Of a stretch of 64,000 nucleotides of DNA, positions 1-7,657 are shown in pieces; positions within the stretch are counted from its first letter, which is position 1, and each line of letters starts with the position of its first letter. The notes below the pieces were generated by a model. The model was not told where the DNA came from and made no database searches. It worked only from the letters and a program-made list of their open reading frames with translations. Made by a program: the position numbers and the translations under genes. Origin of the DNA: Phycisphaerae bacterium (lineage in GTDB: Bacteria > Planctomycetota > Phycisphaerae > Phycisphaerales > SM1A02); contig JAEUIT010000086.1 in assembly GCA_016795035.1 (NCBI GenBank), forward strand, positions 62,001 through 126,000. The letters run 5' to 3'.

Positions 1-1010
1 ACTACACGCCCGCCGACTGCATGACGTTCCATGACAGCGTTGCAGGATCGTGCGTGCCGTCGATGCGCGAGCTCAACGCCCAGCGCGCGAAGGATCTCGG
101 CGTCGATCGGCTTCGTCCGTGGGATCTCGCGGTCGATCCGAAGGGCCGCCCGCCGCTTCGCCCGTTCACGACCGCGCAGGAGCTGGTCGATCGCACGTCG
201 GCGACGTTCCACCGCATGGATCCGAAGCTCGGCGAGATGTTCGACTCGCTGCGCCACGGCGACTGCCTCGACCTCGAGAGTCGACCGGGCAAGGCGCCGG
301 GCGGCTATCAGTACCAGCGTCAGCGCTCGCGCCAGCCGTTCATCTTCATGAACGCGGCGGGCCTCCATCGCGACCTCATCACGATGGTGCACGAGGCGGG
401 CCACGCGTTCCACTCGATCCTCTCGAAGGGCGATCCGCTCCTTGAGTATCGCGGCAGCCCGACCGAGTTCGCCGAAGTCGCGAGCACGTCGATGGAGCTT
501 CTCACGCTCCCCTACCTCGACGCCTTCTACACGCCGGCCGACGCCGACCGCGCGCGGCGCGATCGACTCGAGAAGTTCGCGACGCTCATGCCGTGGATCG
601 CGCAGATCGATGCCTTCCAGCACTGGGTCTACACGAACCCGACGCACACCGTCGCCGACCGCGCGAAGTGCTGGGACGCGATGAACCAGCGCTTCGGTCC
701 GGCCGTGGACTGGTCCGGCCTCGAGCGCTACAACGAGCGCTCGTGGCAACGCCAGCTTCACCTCTTCGGCATCCCCTTCTACTACATCGAGTACGGCATC
801 GCGGAAGTCGGTGCGATGCAGGTCTGGCTCCGCTCACGTCGCTCGGAGCGCGAGGCCCTCGACGGCTACATGCGCGGCCTCTCGCTCGGCGGCTCGCGGC
901 CGCTGCCGGAACTCTTCGCCGCGGCCGGCTGCAACTTCGACTTCGGACCGGCGGTCATCGGGCAGCTCATGCGCGAGGCGAACGACGCCTTGGCGGCACT
1001 CCCCCGGTGA
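1..1010 (+). CDS. M3-family oligopeptidase (PepF-like), 5'-truncated by the window edge
   Basis: C-terminal part of a zinc metallopeptidase of family M3 (oligoendopeptidase F/thimet type), which cleaves short peptides in the cytoplasm. The frame is open from base 3 (Y-T-P-A-D-C before the first ATG at 21), so that ATG is internal and the true start lies upstream of the window. The zinc/catalytic motif is visible as MVHEAGHAFHS (HExxH) at about 384-416, followed about 25 residues later by an E-containing helix (SPTEFAEVAS) that supplies the third zinc ligand in this family. The conserved block RPWDLAVDPKGRPPLRPF near the left edge also fits M3B peptidases. Family assignment is secure; the exact substrate is not determinable. 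Confidence 0.88.
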   Translation, partial: YTPADCMTFHDSVAGSCVPSMRELNAQRAKDLGVDRLRPWDLAVDPKGRPPLRPFTTAQELVDRTSATFHRMDPKLGEMFDSLRHGDCLDLESRPGKAPGGYQYQRQRSRQPFIFMNAAGLHRDLITMVHEAGHAFHSILSKGDPLLEYRGSPTEFAEVASTSMELLTLPYLDAFYTPADADRARRDRLEKFATLMPWIAQIDAFQHWVYTNPTHTVADRAKCWDAMNQRFGPAVDWSGLERYNERSWQRQLHLFGIPFYYIEYGIAEVGAMQVWLRSRRSEREALDGYMRGLSLGGSRPLPELFAAAGCNFDFGPAVIGQLMREANDALAALPR

Positions 1011-1200
1011 CGTTTGGCCGGGTTCGGTGCGACCTTCTACCCATCGTTCCCCGAGCGATCCACGGCCAATAAATCCTCGAAGCACGGTCTTTCAGGCTTC
1101 GTGCAGGAAAGATCGCATCCCGTCCTGCCTCAGCGTCAAGGCGCGGTTAGATTCGAAGCGACCCCCCTTAGGCGGGGGCGGACGGGAAAAGGGAATCACC

Positions 1201-1238
1201 GCGGACGGCGCCTTCGGGCCCGTCCGCGTTTTTCCTTT
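1201..1238 (+). terminator. Rho-independent terminator-like hairpin
   Basis: An 8-bp perfect GC stem (GCGGACGG / CCGTCCGC) with a 10-nt loop is followed immediately by GTTTTTCCTTTT. It can end transcription of the peptidase gene, but it lies only about 20 nt before the decarboxylase start, so it could also act as an attenuator for that gene. Confidence 0.6.
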
Positions 1239-1258
1239 TGCGATAACCATTCGGGTCC

Positions 1259-2728
1259 ATGCCACCGCCCGACCCGTCCGTTCGTCGCCCGTCGCCGGCC
1301 GACCTGCACATGACGTCCGACGAGTTCCGCCGCGCCGGCCACGCGATGGTCGACTGGATCGCGGCGTATCTCGAGCGCGTCGAGACGCTGCCGGTCCTCT
1401 CGCGGGTGAAGCCGGGCGACGTGCGCTCCGCGTTGCCGAGCGAGCCGCCTGCAAAGCGGGAACCCTTCGAGCGCTGGCTCGAGGACATCGATCGCGTCGT
1501 CATGCCTGGGCTCACGCATTGGCAGAGCCCGAACTTCTTCGCGTACTTCCCGGCGAACGCAAGCGGACCGAGCATCCTCGGCGATCTCCTCTCGGCCGGC
1601 CTCGGCGTGCAAGGCATGCTCTGGGCGACGAGTCCGGCGTGCACCGAAGTCGAGACGCACGTCCTCGACTGGCTCGTCGGCATGCTTGGCCTTCCCGACC
1701 GATTCCGCTCGACGAGCCACGGCGGTGGCGTGATCCAAGACACCGCCTCGAGCTCGACGCTCTGCGCGCTCCTCGTTGCACGCGAGCGTGCGACCGGCGG
1801 AGCGTCGAACGACGACGGGCTCGCGGCCTGCAACGCGCGCCTCGTGGCGTACGCCAGCACGCAAACGCACTCGTCGCTTGCGAAAGCGATGAAGATCGCG
1901 GGCCTCGGCGAGAGGAACCTGCGGCTCATCGACGTCGACCAAGCCTACGCGATGCGCGCCGATCGCCTGCGCGAGGCGATCGCGCGTGATCGCACCGCGG
2001 GCCTCACGCCGTTCTTCGTGTGCGCGACGATCGGCACGACCTCGAGCAACGCGATCGATCCGGTGCGTGCGATCGGCGAAATCTGCAACGCGGAGAAGCT
2101 CTGGCTCCACGTCGATGCCGCGATGAGCGGCACGGCGGCGCTCTGCCCGGAGTTCCGCCCGATCCACGACGGCGTCGAGCTCGCCGACAGCTACTGCTTC
2201 AACCCGCACAAATGGATGTTCGTGAACTTCGACTGCGACGTCTTCTACGTGGCCGACCGGGCCGCGCTCATCCGCACGCTCACGGTCTTGCCCGAGTACC
2301 TCCGCAACGCGGCCACGGCGAGCGGCGCCGTCTTTGACTATCGCGACTGGCATGTGCCGCTCGGGCGGCGCTTCCGGGCGCTCAAGCTCTGGTTCGTGAT
2401 CCGGCACTATGGCGTCGAGGGGCTTCAGGCGCTCGTGCGACACCACGTTGCGTTGGCGGCCGCGTTCGAGTCGTGGGTGCGCGCCGACGACCGCTTCGAG
2501 ATCGTCGCCCCGCGTCCGCTCAACCTGGTCTCCTTCCGGCTGCGCGGCAGCAACGAGGAGAACGAGGCGCTCCTCGCGCGGGTGAACGCGAGCGGCGAGG
2601 CGTACCTCTCGCACACGAAGCTCGGCGACCGCTACGTCCTCCGCATGTCGATCGGCCAGACGCGCGTGGAAGAGCGCCACGTGAAGGCGGCGTGGACACT
2701 GATCCAGCGTTGCGCTAGCCGCGCCTGA
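1259..2728 (+). CDS. PLP-dependent group II (aromatic-L-amino-acid type) decarboxylase
   Basis: 489-residue pyridoxal-phosphate enzyme of the aromatic-L-amino-acid/tyrosine/glutamate decarboxylase family, predicted to decarboxylate an aromatic amino acid to an amine. The PLP-binding lysine is in NPHKWMF (near 2206-2226), and the upstream HVDAAMSG motif provides the cofactor-contacting Asp. The N-terminus (SDEFRRAGHAMVDWIAAYLE) matches the usual start of the family, so ATG at 1310 (residue 18) is an alternative start; the 17 preceding residues are Pro-rich. The stop overlaps the convergent metallophosphoesterase by 14 nt. A terminator-like hairpin sits just upstream. Substrate specificity cannot be read from sequence. 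Confidence 0.9.
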   Translation: MPPPDPSVRRPSPADLHMTSDEFRRAGHAMVDWIAAYLERVETLPVLSRVKPGDVRSALPSEPPAKREPFERWLEDIDRVVMPGLTHWQSPNFFAYFPANASGPSILGDLLSAGLGVQGMLWATSPACTEVETHVLDWLVGMLGLPDRFRSTSHGGGVIQDTASSSTLCALLVARERATGGASNDDGLAACNARLVAYASTQTHSSLAKAMKIAGLGERNLRLIDVDQAYAMRADRLREAIARDRTAGLTPFFVCATIGTTSSNAIDPVRAIGEICNAEKLWLHVDAAMSGTAALCPEFRPIHDGVELADSYCFNPHKWMFVNFDCDVFYVADRAALIRTLTVLPEYLRNAATASGAVFDYRDWHVPLGRRFRALKLWFVIRHYGVEGLQALVRHHVALAAAFESWVRADDRFEIVAPRPLNLVSFRLRGSNEENEALLARVNASGEAYLSHTKLGDRYVLRMSIGQTRVEERHVKAAWTLIQRCASRA

Positions 2729-3590
2729 CCGTCAGCACCGCGATCTCCGGCGGGCAGTTCACGCGAAGCGGGAACCAGGCGCCGAGGCCGACGGTCACGA
2801 AGAGCGCGCTCTCGCCGCGCGAGTAGAGGCCGGCGTTCAGGCGCCTTGCAAAACTCGGCGTTGCAGGATTGCGCCGCCGAAGCGCGAACTGCCGGCCATG
2901 CGTGTGCCCCGAGAGCGTGAGCGGCACGCCCAGCTTCGCCGCGTGCACGAACGCCTTCGGGTTGTGGGCGAGGAGAAGATCCAGGCCGCGCCCCTTCTGC
3001 CAGACCTTCGCGACGCGCCGGGCGGACGCCCGAATCGTCCGCGCCCAGTCGACACCGCCAACGTGCAGCCGCGCGCCGTTGTTGCCGAGCATCACCGCCT
3101 CGTCCATCAGGACGTTCACGCCGTTCGCCTCGGCCACGCGCACCACGCGCTTCGGGTCGTCGAGGTGGTCGTGGTTGCCTAACACGAGCAGCGAACCGAG
3201 CGGTCCGGCGATGCGCCCGAGCGCAGCGAGCACCGGCTCGGCTTCCTCCGCGTCGAGATCGACGACGTCGCCGGTGCAGACCACGAGGTCCGCGCCGATC
3301 GCCGCCACGCTCTCGACGACCGCGACGGCGCGCTCCGGCGTCATCAGGTGGCCGACGTGCAGGTCGCTCAGGTGCGCGATGCGCACGCCGTCGAACGCGA
3401 TCGGCCAGCGCGGCAGGCACACCTCGATCGCCCGCTCCTCGACGCGCTGCGCCGCGTGACGCCGGAGGAGCTCGCCGCCGGTCAGCCGATTGGCCGTGAC
3501 GGTGAGCATGAAGTGCCGCCACTTCGCGCGGATGTACTTGCCCGAGCGTTTCGGGATCTCAGAGGGCTCGGACGGGCGCGGCGCGGACAT
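2715..3590 (-). CDS. Calcineurin-like metallophosphoesterase (YkuE/YaeI-like)
   Basis: 291-residue metal-dependent phosphoesterase. The metal-ligand blocks appear in the family order: SDLHVG (DxH), TGDVVD (GD), GNHD and SGHTHG. This set and the spacing match the YkuE/YaeI branch, whose known members act on membrane lipid or nucleotide phosphoesters. There is no clear signal peptide; the first 60 residues are basic with a short hydrophobic stretch (HFMLTVTANRL), so membrane association is possible but unproven. It converges with and overlaps the decarboxylase 3' end. The substrate is unknown. Confidence 0.85.
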   Translation of the reverse strand: MSAPRPSEPSEIPKRSGKYIRAKWRHFMLTVTANRLTGGELLRRHAAQRVEERAIEVCLPRWPIAFDGVRIAHLSDLHVGHLMTPERAVAVVESVAAIGADLVVCTGDVVDLDAEEAEPVLAALGRIAGPLGSLLVLGNHDHLDDPKRVVRVAEANGVNVLMDEAVMLGNNGARLHVGGVDWARTIRASARRVAKVWQKGRGLDLLLAHNPKAFVHAAKLGVPLTLSGHTHGRQFALRRRNPATPSFARRLNAGLYSRGESALFVTVGLGAWFPLRVNCPPEIAVLTVRRG

Positions 3591-3617
3591 CTGGCGTGCG
3601 GCAACGGGGAGATGCGG

Positions 3618-4496
3618 TCAGAACTCGATGGTGACGCCGGCGATCAGGCCTTGGAGGCCGAGATCGTTCGTGTTCGACGTGCCGGCGCGCTCGTCCTCGA
3701 AGTCGCCGTCGACGAGCTTGTAGCCGAGGTGCGCGCCGATGTTCGGCGTGAAGAGGACGCGCACGCCGGCGTCGATCGCCCACAGCGTGCCGACGCCGTC
3801 GCCGTCGCCGGAAACGCCGAAGGACGGCCCGAACGAACCCGACACGCCGAAGTCGATGCGATCGATGAAGCCGACCAGGTCCTTCGTGTGCAGCGCGAGC
3901 GCGGCAGCGACGCCGAAGCGGGTGCCGAGCCAGCTGCCGTCGACGCCGTTCGTCGCGCCGGTCGCGAGCTCGGTGGCGGTGACGTCGATGTCGTCGTACG
4001 TGATGCCGAGCGTCGGTGCGAACGCCAGCGACACGCGCTGCGCGCCGTCGCCTGCAACGTTGTCCGCGCGCGGCGCCGAGTCGCTCCACGGGAAGGCCTT
4101 CGCATCGAGCGGCGTCCACAGGCCGTAGCCGACGTCGAGCGAGATCGACCACCAGTTCGCGCTCGTCGCCAGGGTCGGCGTGGTCCCGTCGGTGTCGAAC
4201 GTGAAGCCCGATGCGGCCACGAACCAGCGGTCGAACGTGACGCGGCCCATGCCGCTGAACACCGTCTCGCTGCCGTTCAGGTCGAGGTCCTCGACGTTGG
4301 CGTTGCCGCCGCCCGGGACTAGCGCGACATCGCCGACGAGCCGCGGGAACCAGGCGTCGAGGTTCGCGTCGAAGCGGAAGCCGTCTTCGGCGACCGTGAG
4401 CGACCGAGCGGCCGACGCCGGTGCGGCGGGTTCGGGCGTTTGCGCGGAGACGACCGACGAGGCGAACACGACGACGGGCGCGAGGAGGCGGAGCAT
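3618..4496 (-). CDS. Predicted outer-membrane beta-barrel protein
   Basis: 292-residue exported protein of unrecognised family. It has a signal peptide (MLRLLAPVVVFASSVVSAQT, cleavage after SAQ or nearby), alternating hydrophobic/polar strands rich in Gly, Asp and aromatic residues, and ends in IEF, the terminal aromatic typical of outer-membrane barrels. Segments such as TFDRWFVAASGFTF and WAIDAGVRVLFTPNIGAHLGY look like transmembrane beta-hairpins. No enzymatic motif was seen. The start is supported by a TACCCT hexamer 6 nt upstream, giving a short intergenic region shared with divergent arfB. Confidence 0.65.
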   Translation of the reverse strand: MLRLLAPVVVFASSVVSAQTPEPAAPASAARSLTVAEDGFRFDANLDAWFPRLVGDVALVPGGGNANVEDLDLNGSETVFSGMGRVTFDRWFVAASGFTFDTDGTTPTLATSANWWSISLDVGYGLWTPLDAKAFPWSDSAPRADNVAGDGAQRVSLAFAPTLGITYDDIDVTATELATGATNGVDGSWLGTRFGVAAALALHTKDLVGFIDRIDFGVSGSFGPSFGVSGDGDGVGTLWAIDAGVRVLFTPNIGAHLGYKLVDGDFEDERAGTSNTNDLGLQGLIAGVTIEF

Positions 4497-4502
4497 TCGC
4501 GC

Positions 4503-4508
4503 AGGGTA
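4503..4508 (-). promoter_or_regulatory. -10-like TACCCT for the beta-barrel gene (leaderless arrangement)
   Basis: TACCCT on the minus strand ends 6 nt before the ATG at 4496, with no Shine-Dalgarno sequence. This spacing would place the transcription start at or next to the start codon. Confidence 0.4.
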
Positions 4509-4555
4509 GCATCAGCCGCCGCGCGCACTCGCGCCGTCGATGGCACACTACGCCT

Positions 4556-5062
4556 ATGCCGTCCGCAGACGGACCGAACCGCACGCCCGATCCGAAGCCC
4601 GCACCGCCGAAGCCGCCGGTGCGCCCGAACGACGCCATCGACCTCGGTCGCGGCGCGTGGGCGCCGCGCTCCGCGGTCGTTTTCACGTTCAGCCGTTCGA
4701 GCGGACCCGGCGGACAGAACGTAAACAAGGTGAACACCCGCGCCGATCTGCATCTGTCGCTCGCGGCCATCAGGGGATTGCACGACGCCGCGCGCGCCCG
4801 CTTGCTCGCGATGGCCGGCAGTCACCTCGTCAAGGGCGAGGACGGCGCGGGCGCCATTCACTTCACCGCCGACGAGTTCCGCTCGCAGTTCGAGAATCGC
4901 GAGGCGTGCCTCGACCGGCTTCGGGAACTCATCGTTGCAGCCGCCACGATCCCGAAGAAGCGGAAGAAGACGAAGCCGTCGCGCGGCAGCGTCGAGCGGC
5001 GCATCAACGCGAAGAAGCGCGAAGGCGACAAGAAGCGGCAGCGGCGCGAGCGGTTCGACTGA
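4556..5062 (+). CDS. arfB: Peptidyl-tRNA hydrolase ArfB-like (class I release-factor domain)
   Basis: 168-residue codon-independent ribosome-rescue hydrolase that releases peptidyl-tRNA from stalled ribosomes. The catalytic GGQ is in SGPGGQNVNKVNTR, followed by the release-factor fold and a basic Lys/Arg-rich C-terminal tail (KKRKKTKPSRG...KKREGDKKRQRRERF) that in ArfB enters the empty mRNA channel. No codon-recognition domains are present, separating it from PrfA/PrfB. The frame is open upstream to 4421, but ATG 4556 gives a family-like length, and the longer version would overlap the divergent gene. The sequence before the start (CACACT then 6 nt then ATG) resembles the leaderless pattern seen elsewhere here. 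Confidence 0.88.
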   Translation: MPSADGPNRTPDPKPAPPKPPVRPNDAIDLGRGAWAPRSAVVFTFSRSSGPGGQNVNKVNTRADLHLSLAAIRGLHDAARARLLAMAGSHLVKGEDGAGAIHFTADEFRSQFENREACLDRLRELIVAAATIPKKRKKTKPSRGSVERRINAKKREGDKKRQRRERFD

Positions 5063-5077
5063 GGGCGCGGCGCGCCG

Positions 5078-5611
5078 TCATGCGCCAAGCTCGACGCGGG
5101 CCCGCTCCCGATGCGTGGCGCCCGTCGGAGCCAGGTCGCTCGACATGACGCAGACCGCGCCCACCTCGAAGTCGCCGAGCTGCAACGGCTCGGCGAGCGT
5201 GCAGTCGGCGCCGGCGCCTGGGAACCTCGCGATCGTGCAATGCGGCAGGAAGTCGCGCTCGCTGTGCACCCGAGGCTCGCGCGCGAGTCGATGGACGAGA
5301 CGACGGTGCAGCTCGACGAGCGGCGCCGGCCGATCGCACTCGACGACGACGGTCCGCTTCGGTCCCCGCGCCGGCAACGCGGTGAGGAGCACCGGTCGAA
5401 GTCGAAACGACGAGATGCCGCGGCACGCGGCGGCGACGGTGTCGACGACGTCGTCGAGCTCCCGCGGCTGGCGTTCGCCGACGAAGAAGAGCGTGAGGTG
5501 CACCTGGTCCGCCGGCGTCGGCCGATGGTCCGGCAGCTCGACGCGGCCGAGAAGCGCCTGCAGCTCGGCCGCGAACGAGGGCGGCGGATACGCGGCGACG
5601 AAGAGCCTCAC
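5078..5611 (-). CDS. thpR: RNA 2',3'-cyclic phosphodiesterase (2H family, ThpR-like)
   Basis: 177-residue 2H phosphoesterase that opens 2',3'-cyclic phosphates on RNA ends. The two HxT/S-hydrophobic motifs that define the family are visible as HLTLFF and HCTIARF. The start is GTG at 5611, which overlaps the TGA of the upstream lipoprotein gene in the 4-nt sequence GTGA, so the two are likely translationally coupled. The frame stays open for more than 3 kb upstream on the minus strand, but that stretch is antisense to two well-supported plus-strand genes and is not coding. Confidence 0.85.
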   Translation of the reverse strand: MRLFVAAYPPPSFAAELQALLGRVELPDHRPTPADQVHLTLFFVGERQPRELDDVVDTVAAACRGISSFRLRPVLLTALPARGPKRTVVVECDRPAPLVELHRRLVHRLAREPRVHSERDFLPHCTIARFPGAGADCTLAEPLQLGDFEVGAVCVMSSDLAPTGATHRERARVELGA

Positions 5612-6150
5612 GGCGATGTCCCCGTTGCAGCCGCGCGGCGCGCGGCCTGATCGAGCGCCGTGAGCCGTTCGGGGGAGAATCCCTCGTCGGTGAACCACGC
5701 GATGATCCGGTCGCGGCCGACCAGGAGCACGCGCGAGTACTGCGCGCGGCCCATGCCGGTCTGCGTGACGATCTGGTCGGCGGAGTCGCCGGTGAAGACG
5801 AGCGTCGTAGGCCATGATCCCTCGGGCCGCGTGTCGCGCCGCGCCGCGTTGATCGCCGGCGACAACACGATGCCGGCCGTGCTCGGCACGGCGCCCATCT
5901 CGTAGACCCGCACCGGCGTTCCGAGGTGCGCGAGCCCCTTCTTCCAGTCGTCGCGGTCGCGTTCCGCGTCGCCGGTGAACGGCATGATCAGGATGATCGG
6001 GCCTTCCTCGATGACTTCGACGATCGCGACCGGCTCGCCGGCGAGCGTCCGCCCGCGGGCGTTCGGGAAATACTCGCCCGTCGGATCGCGACTCGGGACG
6101 ACGTTGCAGCCGACGAGGATGAGAAGGAGGATCAGGATGGTCCGGCGCAC
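5608..6150 (-). CDS. Predicted lipoprotein, possibly thioredoxin-like fold
   Basis: 180-residue secreted lipoprotein of unknown function. Starting at GTG 6150 gives a short basic n-region, a hydrophobic stretch and a lipobox ending LVGC (Cys at residue 16). The mature part has alternating strands and helices (IILIMPFTGDAERDRDDWKK, TTLVFTGDSADQ, RVLLVGRDRIIAWF) that could form a thioredoxin-like fold, but no CxxC is present. The frame extends upstream to 6516 with Arg/Ser/Pro-rich sequence antisense to the next gene, which is not credible as protein. It shares a GTGA overlap with thpR and is divergent from the zinc-ribbon gene. Confidence 0.6.
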   Translation of the reverse strand: MRRTILILLLILVGCNVVPSRDPTGEYFPNARGRTLAGEPVAIVEVIEEGPIILIMPFTGDAERDRDDWKKGLAHLGTPVRVYEMGAVPSTAGIVLSPAINAARRDTRPEGSWPTTLVFTGDSADQIVTQTGMGRAQYSRVLLVGRDRIIAWFTDEGFSPERLTALDQAARRAAATGTSP

Positions 6151-6226
6151 GAAAACAGCGTACGCCCGCGCGGCACCATTGACGGGCGCATCCAGCGAGG
6201 CGACGCTTCCGTGCGTGCTCGCCCTC

Positions 6227-7618
6227 ATGGGATCCGCGGTCACATCGACGCTCGGGCTTGTCGTGGGACTCGCGCTCGTCGGTCGTGGCCTGATTGGACG
6301 CACGCCACGCGTCCCCGAGTGTCGCCACTGCCGCCACGACCTCACCGGCATCGACGCGCTGCGCTGCCCTGAGTGCGGACGCACGGCGCGATCGGCTCGT
6401 GAGCTGCGTCGACGGCGCCTGCGGCCCTTCTCGCTCGCAGTCGGCCTTCTCGGCGTTACAGCCGGAGTCGTCGGTCTGACGCGCGACCTGCCCGCCGCGT
6501 GGTGGCTCGCGCGCACGCCGACGCTCGTCCTGATCCACCTCGCGGGCCGCTACTTCGACGAACCGATGCAGCGCGACATCGCCGCCGCGCTCGAGGATCG
6601 CATCACGACGAGCGACGGAGTCCTCGCCTGGAATGAGTTCGGGCAGTTCGGGCCGTGGAAGCAAGAACTCATTCGCGACGCGATCGTGCGGATCGAAGCG
6701 ACGCTTCCGAGCGGGGAGACCTGCAACCGTCTTCGACGTCTCGCGGACATGCCTGCCGCGCTGCCCGACTTCGCGTTGCAGCCACCGCTCGACGTCTGGC
6801 TCCCGGACACGCCCTCGGAGCTTCTCAAACGACTCCAATCGGCGATGCGCGCGGCGCCCGATCTCACCTCCGACCTGCCCGACGCGCGCTCGACCGCGCT
6901 CGTGCGCGAGTTGCACGCCATCGGCATTCCCTACGCCGACGAGATTCCGATCGGCGACAACGCCTCGGCGTACGTCGAGCTCGTTCCCTGCGAGGGACCG
7001 GGGGCGTCGGCGAACGCGGTGATGCGCTTCGGTCTGTCGGACTTCGAGGGCGTCGCGCTCTGGTTCCGCCGCGAGCCGGACGGACGCTGGCGCGTCGCCG
7101 CGCCGCCGCGGCCGACACAGGGACGCGTGGCCTATCGAGCCGGACCCGACAATGTGCGCGCGTACGCCGCCGACGACACGGCGTACCTCATGGAGTCGAT
7201 GCATCTCGGCGGCGGCTCGGGATTCGTCAACGAGCGGCTCCGCGTGGTCGACCTTTCGCGCGCGTCGCCCGTCCTCGACGTGCCCAAGAGTCTGTCGCGA
7301 TCGTTCAGCGGCGAAGGAGCCAGCCTCGTGACCGCCCTCCGCTGGCCGACGACGCCGACCGTCGACGCGCTCGACCTGGAATTCGAGGTCGTGCACGAGC
7401 GCGACGACGCCGCGGTCGCGCGCGCCGCAGGCGTGATCCGTCATCGGCGCGGCGCCCACGGCGGGTTCCGTGCGACCGAGATCCGATGGACGACCGCACC
7501 GCCAGGCGCGCCCGATCTCGCGCAGGTTCCGCTCTTCCCCCTGATCGAGTGGGAGACGACCGCAGCCGAACGAGCCGCCGTCCACGGCCTGCCGGAATCC
7601 GCCTTCGAACCCGACTGA
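6227..7618 (+). CDS. Membrane protein with N-terminal zinc ribbon, function unknown
   Basis: 463-residue protein of unrecognised family. It begins with a hydrophobic segment (TSTLGLVVGLALVGRGLIG), followed by a zinc ribbon CRHCRHDL...CPECGRT (two CxxC pairs), then a second hydrophobic segment (FSLAVGLLGVTAGVVGL) and a large soluble domain of about 370 residues. Zinc-ribbon plus transmembrane architecture is common in planctomycete membrane proteins, though the large domain shows no motif I recognise. ATG 6227 is chosen because it directly precedes the first membrane segment; ATG 6137 in frame would overlap the divergent gene start. Confidence 0.6.
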   Translation: MGSAVTSTLGLVVGLALVGRGLIGRTPRVPECRHCRHDLTGIDALRCPECGRTARSARELRRRRLRPFSLAVGLLGVTAGVVGLTRDLPAAWWLARTPTLVLIHLAGRYFDEPMQRDIAAALEDRITTSDGVLAWNEFGQFGPWKQELIRDAIVRIEATLPSGETCNRLRRLADMPAALPDFALQPPLDVWLPDTPSELLKRLQSAMRAAPDLTSDLPDARSTALVRELHAIGIPYADEIPIGDNASAYVELVPCEGPGASANAVMRFGLSDFEGVALWFRREPDGRWRVAAPPRPTQGRVAYRAGPDNVRAYAADDTAYLMESMHLGGGSGFVNERLRVVDLSRASPVLDVPKSLSRSFSGEGASLVTALRWPTTPTVDALDLEFEVVHERDDAAVARAAGVIRHRRGAHGGFRATEIRWTTAPPGAPDLAQVPLFPLIEWETTAAERAAVHGLPESAFEPD

Positions 7619-7645
7619 ATCGTTGGCCGCGCGCAGTTCTCGCCG

Positions 7646-7651
7646 CAGAAT
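7646..7651 (+). promoter_or_regulatory. -10-like CAGAAT before the FG-GAP/dockerin gene
   Basis: CAGAAT ends 6 nt before ATG 7658 and no Shine-Dalgarno sequence is present, matching the leaderless arrangement of other genes here. Confidence 0.3.
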
Positions 7652-7657
7652 AGGGCG

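Noticed and set aside
21..1010. ATG 21 as the true start of the M3 peptidase
   Set aside because: The conserved family sequence continues in frame to the left edge, so the gene is truncated by the window.
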